A stretch of DNA of 64,000 nt from Glycocaulis sp. (GTDB lineage Bacteria; Pseudomonadota; Alphaproteobacteria; Caulobacterales; Maricaulaceae), in the NCBI GenBank assembly GCA_022565665.1, contig JAIUMI010000012.1, positions 1 to 64,000 on the forward strand. The letters are read 5' to 3'. Made by a program: the position numbers and the translations under genes. The notes below the pieces were generated by a model, which saw nothing but the letters and a program-made list of their open reading frames with translations, was not told the origin of the DNA and made no database searches. Positions 1-9,430 of the stretch are shown one piece after another (position 1 is the first letter of the stretch; every line of letters starts with the position of its first letter).

Positions 1-63
1 ACCGGCGTCGTGCTCGCGCAGCATGCCGATAATCTGCTCTTCCGAATAACGGCTCTTTCGCAT
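1..63 (-). CDS. IS3-family transposase OrfA, N-terminal fragment (runs off window)
   Basis: Only the first 21 codons lie in the window, beginning MRKSRYSEEQIIGMLREHD. This is the characteristic N-terminus of OrfA of IS3-group elements, the helix-turn-helix protein that binds the terminal repeats and is joined to the DDE catalytic OrfB by frameshifting. The ATG at 61-63 lies about 60 bases inside the presumed IS end, the usual distance. Whether the element is intact cannot be judged from here. The family call rests on a short but very typical peptide. Confidence 0.8.
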   Translation of the reverse strand, partial: MRKSRYSEEQIIGMLREHDAG

Positions 64-124
64 GGTCCATCCTCTCCTCGATGGACTCTACCATTCAATG
101 GCCGGAAATCAGGGGGCTGGGTCA
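1..124 (-). mobile_element. End of an IS3-family insertion sequence (left window edge)
   Basis: The minus strand opens a transposase OrfA at 63, and the short non-coding stretch to about 124 looks like the terminal region of the element. Read from outside inwards on minus, the sequence starts TGACCCAGCCCCCTG, which has the TG start and C-rich tract expected of an IS3-group terminal inverted repeat. The exact tip (124 or 126) and any target duplication cannot be set, because the other end lies outside the window. Confidence 0.6.
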
Positions 125-219
125 CACCCAGACGACTTAATGGCGCGAGCCGTACCAACCGGCTCTGGGCCCCCGTCTTCACGGGGGCGACGCGGTGGAG
201 AGGACCGCGTAGAAACCCC

Positions 220-2151
<1,932 letters not shown>

Positions 2152-2161
2152 TCAGAGCCGT

Positions 2162-2239
2162 TCCATCCCGACGCCGGCATGACCCGGATCCGGTCCTGAG
2201 GGTGCTGTCTCAGCCCCGTACAAACACGGGGCGCCCCTT
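2162..2239 (-). promoter_or_regulatory. TPP riboswitch (THI element) upstream of thiC
   Basis: On the minus strand the sequence shows the thi-box parts in order: GGGGCGCC, then GGGGCTGAGA (the conserved CUGAGA at 2208-2213), then ACCC, then ACCGGATCCGGGTCATGCC followed by GGCGTCGGGA. These match the pyrimidine- and pyrophosphate-sensing helices of the TPP aptamer. There is no run of T between aptamer and gene, so control of translation initiation seems more likely than termination. Confidence 0.93.
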
Positions 2240-2371
2240 GGAACTTCTGTTTCGCACCATGGTGGAAAGCGGCGCGCGAGGCAAGGGCGCGCCGTGAGGA
2301 CGCGATACCTCAGAAGGGGGATGGCACACGTTTTGCGTGTCCTGCCCTGAAAACTATCAGGAGTTGCAATC

Positions 2372-3508
2372 ATGGACAGGTTCACAACTCGGCTTCTGCG
2401 TTCCGGTCATGGCAGGCTGGAGGATCAGGACAATCTCTTCACCCCCATGCGCATGGCGTTTGCCGGCATCGTGCTCTACGCGCATGCGCTGATGATGGTG
2501 CTGCCCTGGCCGGTCACAGGGCCATGGGCGCAGATGGTGGATTTTGCAGGCCAGCATGCGCTGAACGCCTTCTTCGTGCTATCGGGATACATGATCCTGG
2601 CGAGCCTGCGCGCCTCGCGCTCGGTGCTGGCCTACGCGATCAACCGTGCTTTCCGCGTCTTTCCGCTGCTGATCGTGGTCACGCTGCTGACCCTGATGAT
2701 TGTGGGGCCCGCCCTCTCGGGCATCGCGCCGGTCGACTATCTCGCGCGGAGTGAAAGCTGGGCCTATTTCGCCGGTGTTATCAGCCAGGCTCACCCCACG
2801 GCGGCCCTGCCCTTTGACGCGTCGGGCCTGCAGGCGGCCCAGAGCGCCAATGCCCCGTTATGGACCATTCGCTACGAGCTGATGGGCTATGCCGGGCTGG
2901 GCATTCTCATGCTGGCCGGCGCGCTGCGCTTCAAATGGGTGCTGCCGCTGGCCCTTCTGGCCGTGATCGCGGCGAGCGCGGTCTTTGCCAACACCGCCTA
3001 TGCCGGGCCGTTCCCTGAAGGCGTGGAGGCGGGCCTGCGCTTTGCCACCGGCTTTCTGATCGGCGCGGTCTTATGGGACTGGCGTGAGCAGGTGGGCCTC
3101 AGCTGGGCGCTGATCGCGGCCAGCGTGCTGGCTGCCATTGCCAGCACCGGCACGCCCTTCCACCAGAGCTTCGACATTCTGGCGACCGCCTTCATCGCCC
3201 TGCGGGTGGGGTATATGAAAGTGCCCGCCACGTCCCTCTGGCAGCGCATCAAGGGGGTGGAGGACCTCTCCTACGGCATCTACATCATCCACTGGCCTGC
3301 GGGCCTGATGCTGATGGTGCTGGCCGGCCATATCGGCTGGCAGCCGGGCTCAACCAGCATTGCGCTGGCAATGACGGCGGTCTCCATCGCCCTTGCCTGG
3401 CCCTTGCGGGTGTGGGTGGAGCGGCCCTTCCAGACAATGGGGCGTAAAGTGGCGCGCGGCACATACCGCGCGCCTGCACCCCGGCCTGGCCTTGCGCTTC
3501 ACCAGTAG
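2372..3508 (+). CDS. Acyltransferase family 3 membrane protein
   Basis: Integral membrane O-acyltransferase of the acyltransferase-3 (OafA/YrhL) family, 378 aa with about ten hydrophobic segments. Near the N-terminus it shows the family's conserved Arg and His (R27 in PMRMAFAGIVLYAH and H38), and near residue 295 the motif DLSYGIYIIHWPAG, typical of the last conserved block. Members transfer acetyl, succinyl or other acyl groups to sugars of O-antigen, exopolysaccharide or glycolipids. The acceptor cannot be predicted here, since there are no glycan genes nearby. CAGGAG lies 8 bases before the ATG. The gene is divergent from thiC, and its 3' end overlaps the end of the converging gene by 10 bases. 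Confidence 0.88.
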   Translation: MDRFTTRLLRSGHGRLEDQDNLFTPMRMAFAGIVLYAHALMMVLPWPVTGPWAQMVDFAGQHALNAFFVLSGYMILASLRASRSVLAYAINRAFRVFPLLIVVTLLTLMIVGPALSGIAPVDYLARSESWAYFAGVISQAHPTAALPFDASGLQAAQSANAPLWTIRYELMGYAGLGILMLAGALRFKWVLPLALLAVIAASAVFANTAYAGPFPEGVEAGLRFATGFLIGAVLWDWREQVGLSWALIAASVLAAIASTGTPFHQSFDILATAFIALRVGYMKVPATSLWQRIKGVEDLSYGIYIIHWPAGLMLMVLAGHIGWQPGSTSIALAMTAVSIALAWPLRVWVERPFQTMGRKVARGTYRAPAPRPGLALHQ

Positions 3509-3891
3509 CCGAAACTGCCGGCCAGCAGGGCCAGGCCCAGCACCACGGCCACACCGCCCCAGACCATGGGTATCGTATTGCCAGTGAACCAGGGCGCGAA
3601 GAAGCGCATGAAGCGGGTCTGAAGCCAGAGGATCAGCGCACCCTCGGCAATCGCGGCCCAGCCGATGAGCGTCACGATAATGGCCAGCGGCGTGTCCCAG
3701 CGCGTGTGGGTGGCTGCGATGACAAGGCCAATCAGCAGCGCGATCAGCCCCATGGTGACGGTCAGGCCGATATCCTCGTCCAGCCGGGCGAGCAGGCGGG
3801 TGATCAGTGTGCGGTCGATGAGCATTGCCACGCCCATGACCAGCATGTACCCGCCCAGAATCTGGGCGAAGATCAGTGTCAGGTTTGCCAT
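3499..3891 (-). CDS. Small four-helix membrane protein, unknown function
   Basis: 130 aa with four strongly hydrophobic segments separated by short charged loops (for example RLDEDIG and THTRWDTP). I do not recognise a named family; it looks like the small uncharacterised inner-membrane proteins often annotated only as hypothetical. The N-terminus MANLTLIFAQILGGYMLVMG has no signal-peptide cleavage site, so the first segment is a membrane anchor. It stands alone and converges with the acyltransferase, sharing the last 10 bases. The reading frame is well supported by its amino acid pattern, but its role is unknown. Confidence 0.75.
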   Translation of the reverse strand: MANLTLIFAQILGGYMLVMGVAMLIDRTLITRLLARLDEDIGLTVTMGLIALLIGLVIAATHTRWDTPLAIIVTLIGWAAIAEGALILWLQTRFMRFFAPWFTGNTIPMVWGGVAVVLGLALLAGSFGYW

Positions 3892-4053
3892 GATGGCACC
3901 TCCATCACGGCCTCGTCCCCAGCGGTAGAACGCTACGCCCGGCAGTGAGGGGGCGCAAGAGGGTGATTGGGGAGATGACTTTCAGACTGTCATGGCCCGG
4001 CTTGCCTGCGCCCGCGCAGGCGGGGAATGCGTTGCGGAACTAAAGAGGCTTGG

Positions 4054-4083
4054 ATCCCCCGGACCGCTACGCGGCCGGAGGAT
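4054..4083. repeat. Intergenic imperfect palindrome, possible dispersed repeat
   Basis: ATCCCCCGG and CCGGAGGAT pair with one mismatch around a 12-base loop. The look is that of short palindromic units often scattered between genes in alphaproteobacteria. It lies in the 209-base gap between two minus-strand genes, in which I otherwise see no gene. That it is repeated in the genome is a guess. Confidence 0.3.
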
Positions 4084-4100
4084 GACACGTGTGTTACGAC

Positions 4101-5324
4101 CTACCGCACCGCCGCCGCTTCCACGCCGCGCATGACGCGCAGCACATTGCCGCCCCACAGCTTGGCGATATCCTCTTCCGAATAGCCCCGGCGCAGCAGC
4201 TCTGCCGTCACGTTGGGCGTTTCGGACGCATCGTCCCAGCCGCGCACACCGCCGCCGCCATCAAAGTCCGACACGATGCCGACATGGTCGATTCCCGCAA
4301 CGCGCACCGCGTGGTCGATATGGTCGGCCATATCGGCAACGGTCGCATCCGGGTATTCCGCGCGCAGGGCCCGCAGGCGCTCCTGATAGGCCGCCCTGTC
4401 TTCCGGCGTCATGCGCTCCCAGCCGCCCGGCTGGTCCAGACCGGCCTCCGAGCGCAGTTCGGCGATGGCGGCAGTCAGGCCGGGATCGATATCGCGCAGA
4501 TAGGAGCGGAAAGCGACGATCTGGGCGACGCCGCCATTATCGCGCAGGGCTTCGAGAAGCTCATCGGTGAGGTTGCGCGGATGGTCATAGACCGCGCGCG
4601 CGCCCGAATGGCTGGCAATCACCGGCGCGCGCGACATCTGGATCGCTTCCAGCGAGGTCTGCGGCCCGACATGGGAGATATCGACCATGATGCCATGGTC
4701 GTTCAGTAGCTCCACCAGGCGGCGGCCCAGATCGGTCAGGCCCGGATCTTCCATCGGATCACCGGCAGACAGGTCCGGGTTGGAGCTGCCGCCAAACTGG
4801 TTGTTGCGGAAATGGGTGATGGAGGCATAGCGCGCGCCTCTGGCGGCCCAGAGCGGCACCTCCTCCTCGATATTCTCGCCCATGAAATAGCTGTTCTCGA
4901 TGCCGATAAGGGCAATCAGGCGGCCGGATTCATAGATTTCCTCCACCTCGTCTGCCGTGGTGGCCAGCGCGATGCGTTCGGGGTTCGCACGGACCATGCG
5001 CATGATCGCCTGATAGGTTTCCTCGGCGCGCGCGCGGGCCGTGGCATAGCCCTCTTCATTGAGATCGCGCTGCTGCACATAGACGATGAAGAAGGCCGCA
5101 TCGAGCCCGCCGGCGCGCATCTTGGGCAGGTCCACCTGCAGGCGCGTCCACGTATTGGGATCGATCAGATGGGTGGCATAGCCGGTGGGGATGTCGACAT
5201 GGGTGTCGATGGTCAGGATGCGGTCATGGATCTCGCGCACCTCCAGCTCGGACAGTTCCTGCGTCAGCGCCGCTCCGGCGATGAAGGGCGCGATGGCGGC
5301 CCCGGCGATGAGTTTGCGCAGCAT
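4101..5324 (-). CDS. Secreted membrane dipeptidase, peptidase family M19
   Basis: Zinc dipeptidase of the renal dipeptidase family, 407 aa. A signal peptide (about residues 1-22, ending GAALTQE) sends it to the periplasm. The metal ligands are visible: H42 and D44 in TIDTHVDIP, the bridging Glu in LIGIENSY, and the histidines of MVDISHVG and VIASHSGAR; DHVGIVSDFDGGGG is the conserved C-terminal block. Family members cleave dipeptides, including some with D-residues. The gene follows sulP on the same strand after 126 bases that contain a 14-base perfect palindrome, so it may have its own promoter. GGGGAG lies upstream of the ATG. The physiological substrate cannot be read from sequence. Confidence 0.93.
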   Translation of the reverse strand: MLRKLIAGAAIAPFIAGAALTQELSELEVREIHDRILTIDTHVDIPTGYATHLIDPNTWTRLQVDLPKMRAGGLDAAFFIVYVQQRDLNEEGYATARARAEETYQAIMRMVRANPERIALATTADEVEEIYESGRLIALIGIENSYFMGENIEEEVPLWAARGARYASITHFRNNQFGGSSNPDLSAGDPMEDPGLTDLGRRLVELLNDHGIMVDISHVGPQTSLEAIQMSRAPVIASHSGARAVYDHPRNLTDELLEALRDNGGVAQIVAFRSYLRDIDPGLTAAIAELRSEAGLDQPGGWERMTPEDRAAYQERLRALRAEYPDATVADMADHIDHAVRVAGIDHVGIVSDFDGGGGVRGWDDASETPNVTAELLRRGYSEEDIAKLWGGNVLRVMRGVEAAAVR

Positions 5325-5350
5325 GGCGTGTCTCCCCGTTCAAAGATTTC

Positions 5351-5364
5351 AGCTGGCGCCAGCT
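5351..5364. promoter_or_regulatory. 14-bp perfect palindrome upstream of the dipeptidase gene
   Basis: AGCTGGCGCCAGCT reads identically on both strands and lies 27-40 bases before the dipeptidase start. The position fits an operator or a leader hairpin. No neighbouring regulator is an obvious partner. Confidence 0.35.
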
Positions 5365-5450
5365 AAGGCGCTGGAAACCCAAAGGGCAAGGTTCGGGCTG
5401 CGCCTTCTGACTGGGATGTGATGAGGCCGGGATTGCGTGCGGCCTGCCCG

Positions 5451-7169
5451 CTACCGCCCGATTTCCGGATCAAGCGCCATCAGCGCCTCATACTGGCTCA
5501 GATAAACCTCGCCGGTGAGATGAGTGAGGAAATCAGTGCGTTTGAGCCGGTCCATGACCGGACCCTTCACCTCGGAGAGGTGGAATGAGAGCCCCGCCTC
5601 CTTCAGGCGCTGATTGATCACCTCAAGGCTTTCCAGCGCGCTGGCATCAATCGCGTTCACCGCAGGGCACATCAGGATGAAGTGTTTGGCTTCCGGCTGG
5701 GCGGCAACCAGCTCCATCACCCGATCCTCCAGATGGCGGGCATTGGGGAAGTAGAGGCTTTCATCGACGCGCAGCGTGATCACTTTCGGCGACGTGATCA
5801 CCTTGTGCCGGTCCACATTGCGGAAATGCTCACTGCCGGGGACCAGGCCCACCACGGCCGAATGCGGCCGGCTGGTCTTGTAAAGATGCAGGCCGATGGA
5901 AAGCACCACGCCGGTCAGTATGCCCGCCTCCACCCCGATGAGGAGCGTGGCGAGAATGGTGCCGATCATCGCCGCGCCATCGCTCTTTGAATAGCGCCAT
6001 GTCCGCCGGATGATCGGGAAATCTGCCAGCGAGAGCACGGCCACGATAATGGTGGCCGCGAGCACGGCGACGGGGAGGTCCGCCAGCCAGGGCGTCAGGA
6101 AAAGGCTGGCAAGCCCTATTCCGATAGCGGTGAACGCGCCGGCAGCGGGCGTCGCCGCCCCGGCATCGAAATTGACCACCGAACGGGCAAAGCCGCCGGT
6201 GACAGGAAAGCCGCCGGAAAAGCCTGCGCTGATATTGGCCGCGCCCAGCCCGATCAGCTCCTGATCCGGATCGATTCGCTGGCGGCGCTTGGCGGCGAGT
6301 GTCTGCGCGACAGAGACCGATTCCACAAAGCCGATGGCCGAAAGAAGAAGCGCCGGGCCGATCAGGGCCGAGATCAGTGCAGGATCGACGGACGGAATGG
6401 TGAAAGGCGGCAGGCCGGCCGGGATATCGCCCACGGTGGCCACGCCGCGCGCGGAAAGGTCAAACAGTTTCACCGCCGCGATGGAGGCGGCAACGGCCAG
6501 CAAAGGCGCGGCGCGCCCGATAAGGCTGGCATGGAATTTGGGCAGGCCGAGCCGCCAGAGCAGGTCCGGCGCGCCTTTTCTGGCCCAGGCCAGGAAGGCA
6601 AGGGCAGGGATGGCGACGGCGAGGGTCCACAGATTGGCCTCGCCTATCGTGGTCACCAGGCTCGCGGCGATCTCCACGCCGGTCTGCCCGCCCGCGCTGG
6701 TGCCGATAATGTGGCGCATCTGCCCCGCGGCGATGAGAAGTCCGGCCGCCGTGATGAAGCCGGAAATGACCGGATGGGACAGGAAGTTCGCGATGAAACC
6801 CATCCGAAAGAGGCCCATCGCCAGCAGGATCACGCCGGAGAGCACGGCAAGGGTAAGCGCTGCGGTGACATAGCCCATAGAGCCTTCATCGGCGACGCGG
6901 CCCACCGCGACCGCCGTCATCAGCGAGATCACGGCGACCGGACCGACAGCGAGCGTGCGGCTGGTGCCGAAGATCGCATAGAGCACGAGCGGCGCCATGG
7001 AGGCGTAAAGCCCGGTCTCCGGGGGCATGCCTGCCAGCATCGCATAGGCCAGCGATTGCGGAATCAGCATGATGGTGACGATGACCGCCGCCATCAGATC
7101 GCTGACGAGCGTTTCACGCCGGTATTCCCGGCCCCATTCCAGAATGGGCAGATAGCGGGAGAGGCGCAT
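5451..7169 (-). CDS. SulP family inorganic anion transporter with STAS domain
   Basis: 572 aa SulP/SLC26 permease. The N-terminal two thirds form a long series of membrane helices starting with DLMAAVIVTIMLIPQSLAYA, the classic first block, and include the GFSGGFPVTGGFARS motif. Residues from about 450 form a cytoplasmic STAS domain (VDESLYFPNARHLEDRV; CPAVNAIDASALESL). SulP proteins carry sulfate, bicarbonate or other anions. It is the last gene of a tight minus-strand run regulator-persulfide dioxygenase-DUF442-sulP, with 12 bases separating it from the gene before. A role in moving sulfite or sulfate, the oxidation end products, is therefore the simplest inference. Bicarbonate or sulfate uptake remain possible. 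Confidence 0.92.
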   Translation of the reverse strand: MRLSRYLPILEWGREYRRETLVSDLMAAVIVTIMLIPQSLAYAMLAGMPPETGLYASMAPLVLYAIFGTSRTLAVGPVAVISLMTAVAVGRVADEGSMGYVTAALTLAVLSGVILLAMGLFRMGFIANFLSHPVISGFITAAGLLIAAGQMRHIIGTSAGGQTGVEIAASLVTTIGEANLWTLAVAIPALAFLAWARKGAPDLLWRLGLPKFHASLIGRAAPLLAVAASIAAVKLFDLSARGVATVGDIPAGLPPFTIPSVDPALISALIGPALLLSAIGFVESVSVAQTLAAKRRQRIDPDQELIGLGAANISAGFSGGFPVTGGFARSVVNFDAGAATPAAGAFTAIGIGLASLFLTPWLADLPVAVLAATIIVAVLSLADFPIIRRTWRYSKSDGAAMIGTILATLLIGVEAGILTGVVLSIGLHLYKTSRPHSAVVGLVPGSEHFRNVDRHKVITSPKVITLRVDESLYFPNARHLEDRVMELVAAQPEAKHFILMCPAVNAIDASALESLEVINQRLKEAGLSFHLSEVKGPVMDRLKRTDFLTHLTGEVYLSQYEALMALDPEIGR

Positions 7170-7181
7170 TGGCCGTGCCCT

Positions 7182-7613
7182 TTACGCGTTATCGCCGTGG
7201 CGCGCGGCAAGGGCCGGGGCCAGGCCGGACAGGTCATAGCCTGCGCGCGCGCCGGCCTCGATGAGGCTTGACGGTTCTTCCTGGCGCGCCTGCGAGAGTG
7301 CCCACAGGCAGGTGGAGCGGGTGCCGGAGCGGCAATAGGCCATCACTTTGCCATCCGCGCCCTCCAGCGCTTCTGCAAAGGCGGAAATGGCGTGTTCGGG
7401 AAATTGCCCGCCCGACACAGGGATGTGGTGGAAGGCGATACCTGCCTCTTTCGCCGCCGCCTGCAGCTCGGACAGAGGTGGCTGGCCCGGCTCCTCACCA
7501 TCGGGACGGTTGCAGATCACGGTTGTGTAGCCTTCAGCGGCCAGTGCGCGGATCTGGTCCGGGCTGAGCTGGCCTGCAACCGAAACCTTGGGGGTGAGGG
7601 TCTTGTGGAGCAT
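7182..7613 (-). CDS. DUF442 / Blh-type sulfurtransferase (TIGR01244 family)
   Basis: 143 aa single-domain protein of the 'beta-lactamase hydrolase-like' N-terminal family, related to rhodanese and dual-specificity phosphatase folds. It shows the start VAGQLSPDQI and the active loop AYCRSGTRS with the catalytic Cys at 94. In Blh proteins of the bigR operon this domain is fused to the persulfide dioxygenase; here the two are separate neighbouring genes 11 bases apart. The likely job is transfer of sulfane sulfur, for example handling glutathione persulfide or the thiosulfate made next to it. The fold is certain; the exact reaction is inferred from family and context. Confidence 0.88.
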   Translation of the reverse strand: MLHKTLTPKVSVAGQLSPDQIRALAAEGYTTVICNRPDGEEPGQPPLSELQAAAKEAGIAFHHIPVSGGQFPEHAISAFAEALEGADGKVMAYCRSGTRSTCLWALSQARQEEPSSLIEAGARAGYDLSGLAPALAARHGDNA

Positions 7614-7624
7614 GGAAGGGTCCT

Positions 7625-8494
7625 CTAAAGCGCATCCAGCGGAATTTTCAGATAGACGGTGCCGTTATTTTCCGCCGGAGGGAAATGCCCGGCGCGCATG
7701 TTCACCTGAACGCTCGGCAGGATGAGGACGGGCATGGCCAGCGTCGCATCGCGCTGTTCACGCATTTTCACGAACTCTGCTTCGCTCACGCCCTCATGGA
7801 CATGGATATTGGCACGCTTCTGTTCGCCGACCGTCGTTTCCCAGGCATAGTGATCGCGGTCCTTGGCCTTGTAGTCATGGCACATGAACATGCGCGTCTC
7901 GTCCGGCAGGGCATAGATTTTCCGGATCGAGCGATAGAGCGTGGCCGCGCTGCCGCCGGGAAAATCGCATCGCGCCGTGCCATAGTCCGGCATGAAGAGC
8001 GTGTCGCCGACAAAGGCCGCTTCGCCGATGACATAGGTCATGCAGGCGGGCGTATGGCCCGGCGTGTGAATGGCTTTCGCTTCGATATTGCCGAGGCGGA
8101 AACTCTCGCCATCCTCGAACAGGCGGTCAAACTGCGAGCCGTCGCGCTGGAACTCGGTGCCCGCATTGAACACCTTGCCAAACACGTCCTGCACGGTGCG
8201 GATGTTGGAACCGATGGCGAGCGTGCCGCCGACCTGTTCTTTCAGATAGGGCGCGGCCGAGAGGTGGTCGGCGTGAACATGGGTCTCCAGCAGCCATTCG
8301 ACCGTGAACCCGTTCCCGTTCACAAAGGCGATGATCGCATCGGCGCCTTCGCGCGAGGTGCGGCCCGATTTCGGATCATAATCCAGCACGGAATCGACAA
8401 TGGCGGCCTTCTTCGTCTCCGGATCGGAAACGACATAGCTGACCGTGTTGGTCGGCTCGTCGAAAAAGGCTTTTACGTCGGGTTTGCGGGCCAT
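7625..8494 (-). CDS. Persulfide dioxygenase-like MBL-fold hydrolase (ETHE1/Blh type)
   Basis: 289 aa metallo-beta-lactamase-fold protein. The metal motif THVHADH (H72, H74, D76, H77) is near residue 72, with HTPGHTPACM and FVGDTLFMPDYGTARCDFPGG further on. The last block is diagnostic for ETHE1-like persulfide dioxygenases, which oxidise glutathione persulfide to sulfite with a mononuclear iron. It starts at an ATG that shares one base with the stop of the upstream regulator (TAATG), so the two are translationally coupled. Together with DUF442 and SulP it makes a sulfide and persulfide detoxification unit. No sulfide:quinone reductase is in the window. Confidence 0.93.
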   Translation of the reverse strand: MARKPDVKAFFDEPTNTVSYVVSDPETKKAAIVDSVLDYDPKSGRTSREGADAIIAFVNGNGFTVEWLLETHVHADHLSAAPYLKEQVGGTLAIGSNIRTVQDVFGKVFNAGTEFQRDGSQFDRLFEDGESFRLGNIEAKAIHTPGHTPACMTYVIGEAAFVGDTLFMPDYGTARCDFPGGSAATLYRSIRKIYALPDETRMFMCHDYKAKDRDHYAWETTVGEQKRANIHVHEGVSEAEFVKMREQRDATLAMPVLILPSVQVNMRAGHFPPAENNGTVYLKIPLDAL

Positions 8495-8856
8495 TAGCGG
8501 GCCTCCTTCTGGCTATCATTGGCCGCATCCGGTGACGGGGCGAAGGCATCGCACAGCGCCCGCATCACCGCGATGATGCGCGGATCGGTAAGGGAATAGA
8601 AAATCTGCTTTGACTGACGGCGCGTGGAGACAATGCCTTCGGCGCGCAGCCGGGCAAGGTCACGCGAGAGATTGGGCTGGGCGACACCGGTGCGCGCCTC
8701 GATATCGGAGACTGACAGCTCACCGTTCGCCAGCTCGCACGTCACCAGCAGCCGGTTGGGGTGGGAGAGCAGCTTTAACAGCCCCGCCACCTCATCGGCG
8801 CGTGTACGCACCATTTCCAGATCAAGACCTGCCTGCATGGCCAGCTCCGTTCTCAT
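8494..8856 (-). CDS. ArsR-family repressor, BigR/SqrR-type persulfide sensor
   Basis: 120 aa winged-helix protein with the helix-turn-helix in DIEARTGVAQPNLSRDLARL and the wing in GIVSTRRQSKQIFYSL. Two cysteines, C40 (LLVTCELANG) and C102 (RALCDAF), sit in the two helices that carry the redox pair of BigR and SqrR, which form a tetrasulfide bridge with persulfides and release DNA. Their spacing is a few residues shorter than I recall for those proteins, so the sensing role is likely but not proven. It heads the minus-strand sulfur operon and faces the divergent pmpAB genes across a shared operator. Autoregulation is expected. Confidence 0.9.
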   Translation of the reverse strand: MRTELAMQAGLDLEMVRTRADEVAGLLKLLSHPNRLLVTCELANGELSVSDIEARTGVAQPNLSRDLARLRAEGIVSTRRQSKQIFYSLTDPRIIAVMRALCDAFAPSPDAANDSQKEAR

Positions 8857-8894
8857 TGCCCCAAGGAAAAGAAAATTTCACGCCGGGGCTTGTG

Positions 8895-8931
8895 TTGACA
8901 GCCTATATATATCATTTTCGATAAATGACAA
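8895..8931. promoter_or_regulatory. Divergent promoter and BigR-like operator
   Basis: A perfect 6+6 inverted repeat TCATTT-TCGAT-AAATGA lies at 8912-8928 in an AT-rich patch, like known BigR boxes. On plus, TTGACA at 8895-8900 is a consensus -35 for pmpA, with a weak -10. On minus, TTGTCA (8926-8931), a 16-base spacer and TATATA (8904-8909) make a good promoter for the regulator operon. The repeat overlaps both promoters, so one dimer could silence both units. Confidence 0.7.
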
Positions 8932-8981
8932 GTGTGAGGTGGACAAGTCTCGCCAACCCCTGCAACAGGACAAGACCGCAG

Positions 8982-9419
8982 ATGGAAACAGCAACAGCCT
9001 TTACACCCCTGTCCGCGCTTGCGGGCGGGGTACTGATCGGGCTCTCGGCCGTAATGCTGATGGCACTCAATGGCCGCATAGCCGGCATTGCCGGCATAGT
9101 GGGCGGGCTCATCGGTCCTGCCCCGTTCGACCGGCTGGACCGGTTCTGGCGTCTGGCTTTTGCGGCAGGCCTTGTTGCCGCGCCCCTGATCTGGATGGCA
9201 GCGACGGGCGCGATGCCTGAAGTGAGTGTCACGGACAGCCTGCCGCTCCTGATCGTGGCCGGGCTGGTCGTGGGCGCCAGTACACAGGCCGGTTCGGGCT
9301 GCACCTCCGGCCACGGCGTGTGCGGGCTTGCCCGCCTCTCCCCGCGCTCTGCCGCCGCCACCGGCATTTTCATGGCGGCAGCACTTCTCACGGTCTTTGT
9401 CACCCGTCACGTGATCTGA
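8982..9419 (+). CDS. YeeE/YedE family membrane protein PmpA-like
   Basis: 145 aa with about four membrane helices and the family block GASTQAGSGCTSGHGVCGLARLS, in which the conserved cysteines line the channel in YeeE-type thiosulfate transporters. It is one half of a split YeeE/YedE protein; the other half is the next gene, 11 bases downstream. Such pairs sit in bigR operons and are proposed to move sulfur compounds. The ATG at 8982 is chosen over one 19 codons upstream, because the earlier start would lie inside the operator and add a stretch with no membrane character. Divergent from the BigR-type regulator. Confidence 0.88.
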   Translation: METATAFTPLSALAGGVLIGLSAVMLMALNGRIAGIAGIVGGLIGPAPFDRLDRFWRLAFAAGLVAAPLIWMAATGAMPEVSVTDSLPLLIVAGLVVGASTQAGSGCTSGHGVCGLARLSPRSAAATGIFMAAALLTVFVTRHVI

Positions 9420-9430
9420 AGGACAAGCTG

